DNA from: Rhodospirillales bacterium
GTDB lineage: Bacteria > Pseudomonadota > Alphaproteobacteria > Acetobacterales > Acetobacteraceae
Direction of reading: 5' to 3'
Length of the DNA stretch: 64,000 nt
Assembly: GCA_025359905.1 (NCBI GenBank)
Contig: JANYDF010000118.1
Span: 1 to 64,000, forward strand
Numbering within the stretch: the stretch's first letter is position 1; each line of letters starts with the position of its first letter. The notes under the pieces were generated by a model. That model saw only the letters and a program-made list of their open reading frames with translations. It made no database searches and had not been told where the DNA came from. This document shows, piece by piece, positions 31,888-40,770 of the stretch. The position numbers and the translations under genes are program-made.

Positions 31888-32259
31888 GTGAGCCAGCCGC
31901 GCCTGATCGTTTGCACCACCTGCCGCGCCGGACGGCCGCTTGCCGAGGGCGAGACCCCGCCGGGCGCGCTGCTGCACGCGGCGTTGGCCGCCGCACTCGG
32001 CCATCCGGATACCAATATCCAGTTGCAGGCCGCGACCTGCATGGCGAACTGCGAGCAGGGTTGTTCCGCCGCCATCGCCATGCCGGGCAAATGGACCTAC
32101 GTGCTCGGCCATTTGTCGCCCGGTCACGCCGCCGATCTGCTGGCCTACGCCGCAATCTACGCCGCCTCGGCCACCGGCACGGTGATGCCGTCGCGCCGCC
32201 CCGCCTCGCTCGGCCGCGCGGTGATCGCCCGCGTGCCGCATCTGGAGTACGCCGCATGA
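31888..32259 (+). CDS. DUF1636 metal-binding (ferredoxin-like) protein
   Basis: A 123-residue protein with the Cys set CTTC (in RLIVCTTCRAGRPL) and CMANCEQGC, as in the DUF1636 family of putative [2Fe-2S] or metal-binding proteins found in cobalamin loci. Its role is undefined; a link to cobalt handling with CobW is inferred from co-occurrence. The start is GTG at 31888; a TTG four codons upstream is possible. It is the first gene after the riboswitch and overlaps cobW by four bases. Confidence 0.88.
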   Translation: MSQPRLIVCTTCRAGRPLAEGETPPGALLHAALAAALGHPDTNIQLQAATCMANCEQGCSAAIAMPGKWTYVLGHLSPGHAADLLAYAAIYAASATGTVMPSRRPASLGRAVIARVPHLEYAA

Positions 32260-33287
32260 GCGCTAAGGTCCCCGCCACCATCGTCACCGGCTTTCTCGGC
32301 GCCGGCAAAACCACGCTGCTGCGCCATGTGCTGGCCAACGCGGGCGGGCGGCGCATCGCCATCATCGTCAACGAATTCGGCGCACTCGGCATCGACGGCG
32401 AGACGCTGCGCAGTTGCGGCATCGAGGGCTGCGAAGACGACGACATTATCGAACTGGCCAATGGCTGCCTGTGCTGCACGGTGGCCGACGACTTCCTGCC
32501 TGCCATCGAGGCGCTGCTCGACCGCGCCCGCCCGCCGGAACACATTCTGATCGAAACGTCGGGCCTGGCGCTGCCCAAGCCGCTGCTCAAGGCGTTCGGC
32601 TGGCCGAGCATCCGCTCGCGCGTCACCGTCGATGGCGTGATCGCGGTGGTGGACGGCCCGGCGGTCGCCGCCGGGCGTTTTGCCGACGATCCCGAGGCGG
32701 TAGCGCGCCAGCGCGCCGAGGATGCCTCGGCCGATCACGACAACCCGCTGGCCGAGGTCTACGAGGACCAGTTGCAATCCGCCGACATGGTGGTGCTGAA
32801 CAAGGCCGACCTGATGGACGACGCCACCATCGCCCGGCTGCGCGCCGAGATCGGGGCGGCGATCAACCGGTCGGTCAAGCTGGTGCCCGCCCGTGAAGGC
32901 CGCCTCGACCCGGCCGTGCTGCTCGGGCTGGCGGCGGCGGCGGAGGACGATCTGGCGTCGCGCCCGTCGCATCACGACGCCGAGGACCTCGCGCACGAGC
33001 ACGACGATTTCGAGAGCTTCGTGGTGCCGGTGGCCGAGATCGACGCACCGGAAGCGCTGATCGAACGCCTCGCGGCGGCGACGGCGGCGCATGACATTCT
33101 GCGCACCAAGGGCTTCGTCGCGGTGCGCGGCAAGCCGATGCGCCTTGCGGTGCAGGGCGTCGGCGGACGGTTCCGCCACCAGTTCGACCAGCCGTGGGCC
33201 GCAGGTGCTGACCGCGCCGGCCATATCGTGGTGATCGGCCAAACCGGGCTGGATCGCGCCGCCATCGCCGCCGCCATCGCGGGCTGA
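32256..33287 (+). CDS. cobW: CobW family GTP-binding cobalt metallochaperone
   Basis: A G3E P-loop GTPase thought to deliver Co(II) for corrin metallation. 343 residues: Walker A TIVTGFLGAGKTTLLRHVL, metal-binding GCLCC in ELANGCLCCTV, NKADLMDD for guanine recognition, and a His/Asp/Glu-rich stretch SHHDAEDLAHEHDDFES at about residues 234-250. The C-terminal CobW_C domain covers about residues 250-343. It lies immediately upstream of the chelatase gene cobN, which fits its role. The ATG at 32256 overlaps the DUF1636 stop. Confidence 0.95.
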   Translation: MSAKVPATIVTGFLGAGKTTLLRHVLANAGGRRIAIIVNEFGALGIDGETLRSCGIEGCEDDDIIELANGCLCCTVADDFLPAIEALLDRARPPEHILIETSGLALPKPLLKAFGWPSIRSRVTVDGVIAVVDGPAVAAGRFADDPEAVARQRAEDASADHDNPLAEVYEDQLQSADMVVLNKADLMDDATIARLRAEIGAAINRSVKLVPAREGRLDPAVLLGLAAAAEDDLASRPSHHDAEDLAHEHDDFESFVVPVAEIDAPEALIERLAAATAAHDILRTKGFVAVRGKPMRLAVQGVGGRFRHQFDQPWAAGADRAGHIVVIGQTGLDRAAIAAAIAG

Positions 33288-33291
33288 CGCC

Positions 33292-36200
33292 TTGCACCTG
33301 CTGGTCCGCGAAACCCGCACGCTCGACGGCGAACAAGGCGCCGCCGATCTCGGCCACGCCCCGGCCGATGTGGTGCTGTTGTCGTTTTCGGACGCCGACC
33401 TCGGGGCCGCCGCTGCCGCGTGGCAGGCGATGGGCGCGGACCGGCCAACGCTGCGGCTGGTCAATCTGGCCCGGCTGCGCCACCCGATGTCTGTGGATCT
33501 CTACGTCGAACAGGTCATTGCCCGCTCACGCTGCGTGGTGCTGCGCCTGCTGGGCGGGGTGGATTACTGGCCGTACGGCGCGCAGGAAGTCTCGGCTGCC
33601 TGCCGCACAGCGGGCGTGGCGCTGGCGCTGGTGCCGGGCGATGTGCGCGACGATCCGCGCTTGCTGGACCTGTCCACGGTCGCGGCGGCCGATGTGGCGG
33701 CGCTGGACGGGTATTTCCGGCACGGCGGGCCAGAGAACATTACCAATGCGCTGCGGCTGGCGGGGCATTTGGGCGGGGTGGGCGCGCGGCCCGCGACAGC
33801 GCCGCAGGTGGTGGCAAGTGCCGGGGAGTACACTGTTTCCCCAAACGCCGAGCGTAAGCCCTCTCCACCCGAAGCCGGGCGGAGAGGCAGCGCTTCGGAG
33901 CAGCTTGGTTTGGCCGTCCTCGTTTTCTATCGCTCCCACCTGCTGTCTGGCGACACCGCGCCGATCGACGCGCTGGCCGCCGCCCTCGCGGCACGCGGCT
34001 TCGCGGTGCGGACGCTATACGCCGCCAGCCTGAAGGACCCGCAGGCCGCTGCGTTCATCATGGCCCGGCTGCGCGACTGGCGGCCGGCGGTGGTGCTGAA
34101 CGCCACAGGGTTTGCCGCGTCGCAGGACGCCAGCGGCTCGCCGCTCGATGCGGCTGGCTGCCCGGTGTTGCAGGTGATCCTGGCGGTCGGCGGCCAGGAC
34201 GCCTGGGCGGCGTCATCGCGCGGCGTGTCGCAGACCGATCTGGCGATGCAGGTGGTGCTGCCGGAACTCGATGGGCGGCTGCTGACCAGCGCCGTGTCGT
34301 TCAAGGCCGAAGCCGAGCCGGTGGCCGGGCTGGATTTCGTCCGCGTGGTCAACCGCCCGGACCCGGACGGCATCGCGCTGGCGGCCGGGCGCGCGTTTGG
34401 CTGGGCCCGGCTGTCCGCCACGGCTCCGGCGGATCGGCAAGTGGCCATCGTGCTGTCCGACTATCCTGGCGCGGGCGGCGGGCAGATTGGCCATGCGGTC
34501 GGGCTGGATAGCTTCGCCAGTTTGACCCAGATCATCTCCGCGCTGCGTCTGGCCGGTTATCGGAGCAGCGCGATGGCCGATGTGCAAACCCAATTATGCG
34601 ATGGCCCGGCCACGCCGTTCCTGGCGCTGGCCGAGTACCGGCGCTTGTTCGCCGATCTGCCCGATGCCACGCAGGCCGCCATCGCCGCCGCGTGGGGCGA
34701 ACCCGAGGCCGATCCGGCGGTCAGTGGCGGCGCGTTCGCGCTGCGCCACATCGTATCGGGCAACCTGACCGTCGCGGTGCAGCCGGACCGGGGCACCGCG
34801 CTGGACCGCAAAGCCAGCTACCACGACCCCGATTTGCCGCCGCGTCACGCCTACGTGGCGTTCTACCTGTGGCTCCGCCACGTCCGCGCCGCGCACGCGC
34901 TGGTGCATCTGGGCACCCACGGCACGCTGGAATGGCTGCCGGGCAAAGCCGTCGCGCTGTCCGCCGCCTGCGCGCCGGTGGCTCTCGCGGGCGGGCTGCC
35001 GGTGATCTATCCGTTCATCGTCAACAACCCCGGCGAGGCCGCCGCCGCCAAGCGCCGCCTGGGCGCGGTGACCATCGGCCACCTGACCCCGCCGCTGAAA
35101 TCGGCCGGCACGCACGGGGCGGCCGCCGAACTCGAACGCCTGATCGACGAATATGCCGCCGCCGACGGGCTGGACCGCCGCCGCACCGCGCTGTTGCGGC
35201 GCGAGATTCTGGACCGCGCCGACGCCGCCGGCTTGCTTGCCGAAAGCGGCGTGGCCCGCGATGCGCCGGAGGACGAGGCGCTGGCCCGGCTGGATGCGTG
35301 GCTGTGCGACGTCAAGGAACTGCAAATCCGCGACGGGCTGCATGTGTTTGGCCACGCGCCACCGCCGGACACCCGCGCCGCATTGCTCGCCGCCATGCCG
35401 CACGCGGCCGCGGCGCTGGACCGTTCGCCGCCGGCCGAAATGGCCGCACTGCTGGCGGCGCTCGACGGCAAGTTCGTCGCCCCCGGCCCGGCCGGTGCGC
35501 CGACGCGCGGGCGGGCCGACGTGCTGCCGACCGGGCGCAACCTGTTCACCATCGACCCGCGCGCGGTGCCGACACGCTCAGCGCTCGCGTTGGCCGAGCG
35601 CGCCGCCGCCGAACTGCTGCGCCGCCATATGCAGGACCACGGCGACTGGCCGCGCGCGCTGGTGATCGACTTGTGGGGCAGCGCCACCATGCGCACCGGC
35701 GGCGAGGATTTCGCGCTCGCATTGGTGCTGATGGGCGTCCGCCCGCTGTGGGACGACGGTTCGGCGCGCGTCACCGGCATCGACGTGCTGCCGCTGGCGT
35801 TGCTGGATCGCCCGCGCGTCGATGTCACGCTGCGGATTTCTGGCCTGTTCCGCGATGCGTTCGAGGCGCAGATCGCGCTGTTCGACGCGGCCGTGCGCGC
35901 CATTGCGGCGCGCGACGAGGCCGAGGACTGGAATCCGCTCGCTGCCAACGCGCGCGGGCTGGACGGCGCGGCGCTGCGCCACGCCACCGCACGCATTTTC
36001 GGCGCGGCTCCCGGTGCTTATGGCGCGGGCGTGCTGGACCAGACCGAACGCGGCGCGTGGCAAGCGCGCAGCGAGCTTGGCCAGTCGTATCTGGCGGCTT
36101 CCGGCCACGCCTATGGCCGCGATCTGGACGGCGCGGCGGACGCCGCCGGGTTCGCCGATCGCGTGGCGGCGGCGGACGGGTTCCTGCACACCCAGGATCA

Positions 36201-36669
36201 CGCCGAAACCGATCTGCTCGACAGCGCCGATTACGCGGCGCACGAGGGCGGCTTCGCGGCGGCGGCCGATGCGCTGGGGGCGGCACCGGCGCTGTATCAC
36301 CTCGATACCTCGCGCCCCGACGCGCCGCGCGCCCGCGCCGTGGCCGAGGAAATTGCCCGCGTGGTGCGTGGCCGGGCGGCCAATCCGGCGTGGCTCGCGG
36401 GCCAGATGCGGCACGGCTATCGGGGCGCGGCAGAGATCGCTCGCAGCGCCGACAGTCTGCACGCCTTCGCCGCCACGCTGCCGCAGCGGCTGGACGCGCA
36501 ATTCGACTTGCTGTTCGACGCCACGCTGGGCGACCCGGCGGTGGATCGCTTTCTGGCCGACGCCAATCCCGCCGCCCGCGCCGCGATGGCCGCCAAGTTC
36601 CGCGACGCCCTGCAGCGCGATCTGTGGCGGTGCCGCCGCAATAGCGTGGCCGAGGCGCTGGCCGCATGA
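33292..36669 (+). CDS. cobN: Cobaltochelatase subunit CobN
   Basis: Large subunit of the ATP-dependent aerobic cobaltochelatase that inserts Co(II) into hydrogenobyrinic acid a,c-diamide. 1125 residues from a TTG start four bases after the cobW stop. Family segments include LLGGVDYWPYGAQEVSA, FYRSHLLSGDTAPIDALAAA, HAYVAFYLWLRHVRAAHALV, HLGTHGTLEWLPGKAVALS and LLDSADYAAHEGGFAAAADA. An in-frame palindromic insert occupies about residues 185-205. The partner chelatase subunits (CobS and CobT of the aerobic pathway) are not in this window and must be elsewhere. The cobG start overlaps its stop. Confidence 0.95.
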   Translation: MHLLVRETRTLDGEQGAADLGHAPADVVLLSFSDADLGAAAAAWQAMGADRPTLRLVNLARLRHPMSVDLYVEQVIARSRCVVLRLLGGVDYWPYGAQEVSAACRTAGVALALVPGDVRDDPRLLDLSTVAAADVAALDGYFRHGGPENITNALRLAGHLGGVGARPATAPQVVASAGEYTVSPNAERKPSPPEAGRRGSASEQLGLAVLVFYRSHLLSGDTAPIDALAAALAARGFAVRTLYAASLKDPQAAAFIMARLRDWRPAVVLNATGFAASQDASGSPLDAAGCPVLQVILAVGGQDAWAASSRGVSQTDLAMQVVLPELDGRLLTSAVSFKAEAEPVAGLDFVRVVNRPDPDGIALAAGRAFGWARLSATAPADRQVAIVLSDYPGAGGGQIGHAVGLDSFASLTQIISALRLAGYRSSAMADVQTQLCDGPATPFLALAEYRRLFADLPDATQAAIAAAWGEPEADPAVSGGAFALRHIVSGNLTVAVQPDRGTALDRKASYHDPDLPPRHAYVAFYLWLRHVRAAHALVHLGTHGTLEWLPGKAVALSAACAPVALAGGLPVIYPFIVNNPGEAAAAKRRLGAVTIGHLTPPLKSAGTHGAAAELERLIDEYAAADGLDRRRTALLRREILDRADAAGLLAESGVARDAPEDEALARLDAWLCDVKELQIRDGLHVFGHAPPPDTRAALLAAMPHAAAALDRSPPAEMAALLAALDGKFVAPGPAGAPTRGRADVLPTGRNLFTIDPRAVPTRSALALAERAAAELLRRHMQDHGDWPRALVIDLWGSATMRTGGEDFALALVLMGVRPLWDDGSARVTGIDVLPLALLDRPRVDVTLRISGLFRDAFEAQIALFDAAVRAIAARDEAEDWNPLAANARGLDGAALRHATARIFGAAPGAYGAGVLDQTERGAWQARSELGQSYLAASGHAYGRDLDGAADAAGFADRVAAADGFLHTQDHAETDLLDSADYAAHEGGFAAAADALGAAPALYHLDTSRPDAPRARAVAEEIARVVRGRAANPAWLAGQMRHGYRGAAEIARSADSLHAFAATLPQRLDAQFDLLFDATLGDPAVDRFLADANPAARAAMAAKFRDALQRDLWRCRRNSVAEALAA
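33847..33900. repeat. Palindromic element inserted in frame in cobN
   Basis: The inner stem CCTCTCC-A-CCCG pairs with CGGG-C-GGAGAGG (33860-33887, 4-nt loop AAGC), and the flanks CCGAGCG and CGCTTCGG extend the symmetry. It is translated as a Pro/Arg/Ser-rich linker (SPNAERKPSPPEAGRRGSAS), unlike the rest of CobN, between the N-terminal segment and the domain beginning FYRSHLLSG. It looks like a REP-type palindrome tolerated within a coding sequence. Confidence 0.65.
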
Positions 36670-37913
36670 ATGCGGCCGCACCCCGGGGCTGGTGCCCCTC
36701 GCTGTTCGCCCCGATGCAATCCGGCGATGGGCTGCTGCTGCGGGTCAAGCCGCCCGGCGGCGTGCTGACTGCCGAGGCGGCGCGTTCGCTGGCGGTTGCT
36801 GCCACGCGCTACGGCAATGGTGTGATCGAACTGGGCAACCGCGCCAGCGTGCAATTGCGCGGCTTCCAGCCGGACGGCGTGGCCCTGTTCGCCACCGCGA
36901 TGGTGCGGCTCGGGCTGGCCGAGGCCGATCCGGCGGCGGAAGCGCGGCGCACGGTGATCGCGCCGCCGCTGGCCGGTGACGACCCCGCCGCCAGCCCGCA
37001 CGCGATGCCGCTGGCCACGGCCTTGGCCGCATTGCTGGTGGCCGAACCAAGATTTGCCGTCCTGCCGGCAAAATTCGGCAGCTTGGTGGATGGCGGCGGC
37101 GTGCTGCCGCTGGGCGCAGTGGCCGCCGATCTGACCATGACGCTGACGGACGGCGTCTGCCATGTCGGGATCGATGGCACGCCGCTCGGCGTTGCGTGCG
37201 ATCCCGCCGTGGCGCTGGAAGTCGCCCGCCGCTTGCTGCTGGCGTTCGTCACGCGCGCGCCGCGCTGTGCCAAACCGCCGCGCCGGATGCGGGGCTTGGT
37301 GGCCGAACTGGGTGCGGAGGCGGTGTTCGCGGCGGCTGGCTTCGTGGCCGCGCCATTGCCGTTGCGGGCCGCGCCCGCCGCCAGGGCGGGCTGGCTGCCG
37401 TATGGCACGAGCGGGCGCGGTGGCTTTGCCGCCGGGCTGCCGTTCGGGGCCACCGATGCGGCAACGCTGACCGGCTTGGCTGACTTGGCCGAGCAATTCG
37501 GCGGCGGCAGCCTGCGGGTCACGCCGTGGCGCGCCTTCGCTATTCCCGGCGTCACCGCGCCGGATGCGCTGCGCGCGGGGCTGGAAAGGCTCGGGCTGAT
37601 CACCGATCCCGCCGACCCGCGCACCCACATATCCGCTTGCCCCGGCAGTCCGGCCTGCGCCAGCGCCAGCATGGCGTGCCGCGCGCTGGCCACATCGCTG
37701 GCGGCGCTCAGCCTGCCCGGCACGCTGCATGTCAGCGGGTGCGGCAAAGGCTGCGCGCATCCCGGACCCGCCGATTTCACCGTCACCGGCGGCGCTGACG
37801 GCTACAGCCTGATCCGCCACGCCACCGCCTCTGGCGTGCCGCTGGCCGCTGGGCTAACCGCCACCGCTCTGCACGATCTGCTTCTCACCTTCGGCAAAGG
37901 CGCCAGCGTGTGA
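36666..37913 (+). CDS. cobG: Precorrin-3B synthase
   Basis: Oxygen-dependent monooxygenase of the aerobic corrin route, related to sulfite/nitrite reductases. 415 residues with two ferredoxin-like half-domains (LLLRVKPPGGVLTAEAARSL and GGGSLRVTPWRAFAIPGV). The cluster Cys residues are CPGSPAC (C325, C331) and SGCGKGC (C359, C363). Its presence marks this pathway as the aerobic version. The start overlaps cobN and the end overlaps cobH, each by four bases. Confidence 0.93.
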   Translation: MNAAAPRGWCPSLFAPMQSGDGLLLRVKPPGGVLTAEAARSLAVAATRYGNGVIELGNRASVQLRGFQPDGVALFATAMVRLGLAEADPAAEARRTVIAPPLAGDDPAASPHAMPLATALAALLVAEPRFAVLPAKFGSLVDGGGVLPLGAVAADLTMTLTDGVCHVGIDGTPLGVACDPAVALEVARRLLLAFVTRAPRCAKPPRRMRGLVAELGAEAVFAAAGFVAAPLPLRAAPAARAGWLPYGTSGRGGFAAGLPFGATDAATLTGLADLAEQFGGGSLRVTPWRAFAIPGVTAPDALRAGLERLGLITDPADPRTHISACPGSPACASASMACRALATSLAALSLPGTLHVSGCGKGCAHPGPADFTVTGGADGYSLIRHATASGVPLAAGLTATALHDLLLTFGKGASV

Positions 37914-38536
37914 CCCCTGACTACATCCGCGATGGTGCCGCCATCTATGCCAAGTCGTTCGCCACCATCCGCGCCGAGGCCGATCTGTCGGGCCTGACGC
38001 CCGATGAGGCGCGGGTCGCGGTGCGCGTCATCCACGCCTGCGGCATGGTGGAAGCCGCGCGCGATTTGCTGTTCGGCGGCGGCTTTACCGATGCGGCGCG
38101 CGCCGCCCTGCTGGCGGGCAAGCCCATTCTGGTTGATTCACAAATGGTCGCCCACGGCATCACCCGCGCCCGGCTGCCGGCTTGCAATGCGGTGATCTGC
38201 ACGCTGACCGACCCGCAGGTGTCGGCGCTGGCCGCCGCCATCGGCAACACCCGCTCCGCCGCCGCGCTCGATTTGTGGGGCGAGCGCATGGCGGGGGCGT
38301 TGGTCGCCATCGGCAACGCGCCGACCGCGTTGTTTCATCTGCTGGAATTGCTCGACGCCGGGGCGGCGCCGCCCGCCGCGATCATCGGCATGCCGGTGGG
38401 CTTCGTCGGCGCGGCTGAGTCGAAGGAGGCGCTGGCGCTGGACGGGCGGGTGCCGTTCCTGATCGTGCGCGGCCGCAAGGGCGGCAGCGCCATGGCCGCC
38501 GCCGCCGTCAACGCGCTTGCCAGCGAGGCCGAATAA
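37910..38536 (+). CDS. cobH: Precorrin-8X methylmutase
   Basis: Moves the C11 methyl group to C12 to form hydrogenobyrinic acid. 208 residues from GTG 37910: DYIRDGAAIYAKSFATIRAE, VRVIHACGMVEAARDLLFGG, the catalytic His context VDSQMVAHGITRARLPACNA, and GMPVGFVGAAESKEAL. Length is typical. It overlaps cobG and is two bases from cobI. Confidence 0.96.
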   Translation: MTPDYIRDGAAIYAKSFATIRAEADLSGLTPDEARVAVRVIHACGMVEAARDLLFGGGFTDAARAALLAGKPILVDSQMVAHGITRARLPACNAVICTLTDPQVSALAAAIGNTRSAAALDLWGERMAGALVAIGNAPTALFHLLELLDAGAAPPAAIIGMPVGFVGAAESKEALALDGRVPFLIVRGRKGGSAMAAAAVNALASEAE

Positions 38537-38538
38537 TC

Positions 38539-39264
38539 ATGGCGGGCACGCTGTTCACCGTGGGACTCGGCCCCGGCGATCCCGAGTTGATGACGCTGAA
38601 GGCCGCCCGCATCGTCGGCAGCGCGCCGGTGATCGCCTTCTTCGCCAAACGCGGCCGCAACGGCCACGCGCGCAGCATCGTCGAGGGGCGGACGCGGGCC
38701 GACGCCGAGGAGCTGCGGCTGGAATACCCGTTCACCACCGAAGTGGCGCTGGAAGATCCGCGCTATGCGGCGGACATCGGCACCTTCTACGAAGCCTGCG
38801 CCGCCCAGGTCGCCGCCCGGCTGGATGCGGGCCAGGACGTGGCGCTGCTGTGCGAGGGCGACCCGTTCTTCTACGGCTCGTCGATGTATCTGTTCGACCG
38901 GCTGCACGGCGCCTATCGCAGCGAAGTGGTGCCCGGCGTGTCGGGCATGAGCGGCTGCTGGACCCAGGCGCGCACGCCGATCACCCACGGCGACGACGTG
39001 CTGACCGTGCTGCCCGGCACGCTGGACGAAGATACCCTTGCCGCCCGGCTGTCTGGCTGCGATGCGGCGGTGATTATGAAAGTCGGCCGCAATCTGCCGA
39101 AAATCCACGCTGCCCTTACTCGCGCCGGGCTGGCGCAGCGGGCGATCTATGTCGAGCGCGGCACCATGCCGGGCGAGCGCATCCTGAAACTGGCCGACTG
39201 GGACGGTGCAGCGGCGCCGTATTTCTCGATTGTGCTGGTCCCAGGCCGGCAGCGCGCCCGATGA
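38539..39264 (+). CDS. cobI: Precorrin-2 C20-methyltransferase
   Basis: SAM-dependent tetrapyrrole methylase that acts at C20. 241 residues: the N-terminal loop TLFTVGLGPGDPELMTLKAA, the SAM-site motif CEGDPFFYGSSMYLFDRLHG, and VVPGVSGMSGCWTQARTPIT. It precedes cobJ with a four-base overlap, so sequential C20 and C17 methylation enzymes are coupled. Confidence 0.96.
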   Translation: MAGTLFTVGLGPGDPELMTLKAARIVGSAPVIAFFAKRGRNGHARSIVEGRTRADAEELRLEYPFTTEVALEDPRYAADIGTFYEACAAQVAARLDAGQDVALLCEGDPFFYGSSMYLFDRLHGAYRSEVVPGVSGMSGCWTQARTPITHGDDVLTVLPGTLDEDTLAARLSGCDAAVIMKVGRNLPKIHAALTRAGLAQRAIYVERGTMPGERILKLADWDGAAAPYFSIVLVPGRQRAR

Positions 39265-40016
39265 GCGGCCAGCTTGTTGTCGTCGGCCTTGGCCCCGGCG
39301 CTGCCGATCTGCAAACCCCGCAGGCCGCCGCCGCGTTGGCCGCCGCCACCGATTTGCTTGGCTACGAGACGTATCTGGCTCGCGTGCCCGAGCGGCCCGG
39401 CCAGTTGCGCCACCCCACCGACAACCGCGCGGAAATCAGCCGGGCACGGCACGCGCTGAGGCTCGCGGCCGAGGGGCGGCGCGTGGCGATGGTGTCGTCT
39501 GGCGATCCCGGCGTGTTCGCCATGGCCAGCGCGGTGTTCGAAGCGGTGGAGCAGGGCGAGCCGGACTGGCGCGGGCTGGACATTCAGGTGCTGCCCGGCA
39601 TCTCGGCGATGTTCGCCGCCGCCGCGCGGATCGGGGCACCGCTGGGCCATGATTTCTGCGCGCTATCGCTGTCCGACAATTTGAAACCCTGGGCCACGGT
39701 GCTGCAACGCCTGACCGCCGCCGCCACGGCGGGGTTTGTGATCGCGCTGTACAACCCGCTGTCGCGCGCCCGGCCCTGGCAACTGGGGGCGGCGTTCGAC
39801 ACGCTGCGGCCGATCCTGCCAGCGTCCACGCCGGTGATGTTCGCCACCGCCGTCAGCCGCGCCGATGAGCGCATTGTGCTGGCCACACTGGGCGATGCCG
39901 ATCCGGCGCAGGCCGACATGCGCACGCTGGTGCTGATCGGCACCGCCGCGACCCGCCGCATCGAACGCCCGGACGGTGGCGCGTGGCTTTATACGCCGCG
40001 CTGGACGGCGGCATGA
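39261..40016 (+). CDS. cobJ: Precorrin-3B C17-methyltransferase
   Basis: Ring-contracting methyltransferase, 251 residues. Features are VVVGLGPGAADLQTPQAAAA, MVSSGDPGVFAMASAVFEAV, VLPGISAMFAAAARIGAPLG and FVIALYNPLSRARPWQLGAA, all typical of CobJ/CbiH. It is the last plus-strand gene before cobK, and its last 28 bp overlap the cobK 3' end on the opposite strand. Confidence 0.95.
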   Translation: MSGQLVVVGLGPGAADLQTPQAAAALAAATDLLGYETYLARVPERPGQLRHPTDNRAEISRARHALRLAAEGRRVAMVSSGDPGVFAMASAVFEAVEQGEPDWRGLDIQVLPGISAMFAAAARIGAPLGHDFCALSLSDNLKPWATVLQRLTAAATAGFVIALYNPLSRARPWQLGAAFDTLRPILPASTPVMFATAVSRADERIVLATLGDADPAQADMRTLVLIGTAATRRIERPDGGAWLYTPRWTAA

Positions 40017-40747
40017 CGGCGCAGCAGCCACGCCAGGGCTGCCTCGGCGTCCGCCACGATCTCCGCTTCGGGCGGCGGCGGGCGGGCGGTCATCACCACC
40101 GGCAAGCCGAGCACGCGGGCCACCGCGAGCTTGGCCTCGGTGGCGGTGCCGCCGGAATTCTTGGTGACGATCACTTCGATCCGCTCCTCCGTCAGCAGCC
40201 GGTGCTCATCAGCCTCGGTGAACGGCCCGCGCGCGGCCAGGAAGCGGGCGCTGGGCGGCAGCACGCCGGGCGGCGGCGGCTCAATGGAACGGACCAGATA
40301 ATCGTGCCAGGGCGCGCTGGTGAACGGGGTCAGGTCTTTCTGACCGACGGTCAGCAGCACCCGGCGCGCAACGCCGCCAAGCGCCTCGACGGCTGCCTGC
40401 ATGTCGGGCACCTCGGTCCAGCGGTCGCGCGGTCCGGGCTGCCACGCGGGGCGCAGCACAGTCAGCAGCGCCACCCCGGCTTGCCGCGCGGCGGCAACGG
40501 CGTGTGCGGTCATCTGGGCGGCGAACGGATGGGTGGCGTCGATCAGCGCATCGATGCGCTGATCGGTCAGGTACCGCGCCAGTCCGTCGATGCCGCCGAA
40601 CCCGCCGGTGCGGGTCGGGATGGCCTGCGCCAGCGGGCGCTGGGTGCGCCCGGCGAACGACAGCGTGGCGGCGAACCGCGCATCGCCCGCCAGCATCCGG
40701 CCGAGGGCGGTCGCTTCGGTGGTGCCGCCAAGGATCAGCAGGTTCAT
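39989..40747 (-). CDS. cobK: Precorrin-6A reductase
   Basis: NADPH-dependent reduction of the corrin macrocycle at C18-C19. 252 residues: LLILGGTTEATALGRMLAGD, DALIDATHPFAAQMTAHAVA, and TVGQKDLTPF; the C-terminal IEVIVTKNSGGTATEAKLAV is a CobK signature. Transcribed against its neighbours, it ends 28 bp inside cobJ and starts only 23 bp from cobL, which reads away from it. Its promoter must lie within or beside the cobL start, and no ribosome site is obvious. Confidence 0.95.
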   Translation of the reverse strand: MNLLILGGTTEATALGRMLAGDARFAATLSFAGRTQRPLAQAIPTRTGGFGGIDGLARYLTDQRIDALIDATHPFAAQMTAHAVAAARQAGVALLTVLRPAWQPGPRDRWTEVPDMQAAVEALGGVARRVLLTVGQKDLTPFTSAPWHDYLVRSIEPPPPGVLPPSARFLAARGPFTEADEHRLLTEERIEVIVTKNSGGTATEAKLAVARVLGLPVVMTARPPPPEAEIVADAEAALAWLLRRHAAVQRGV

Positions 40748-40770
40748 AGTTGTCCGATGAGTATGGGGCG

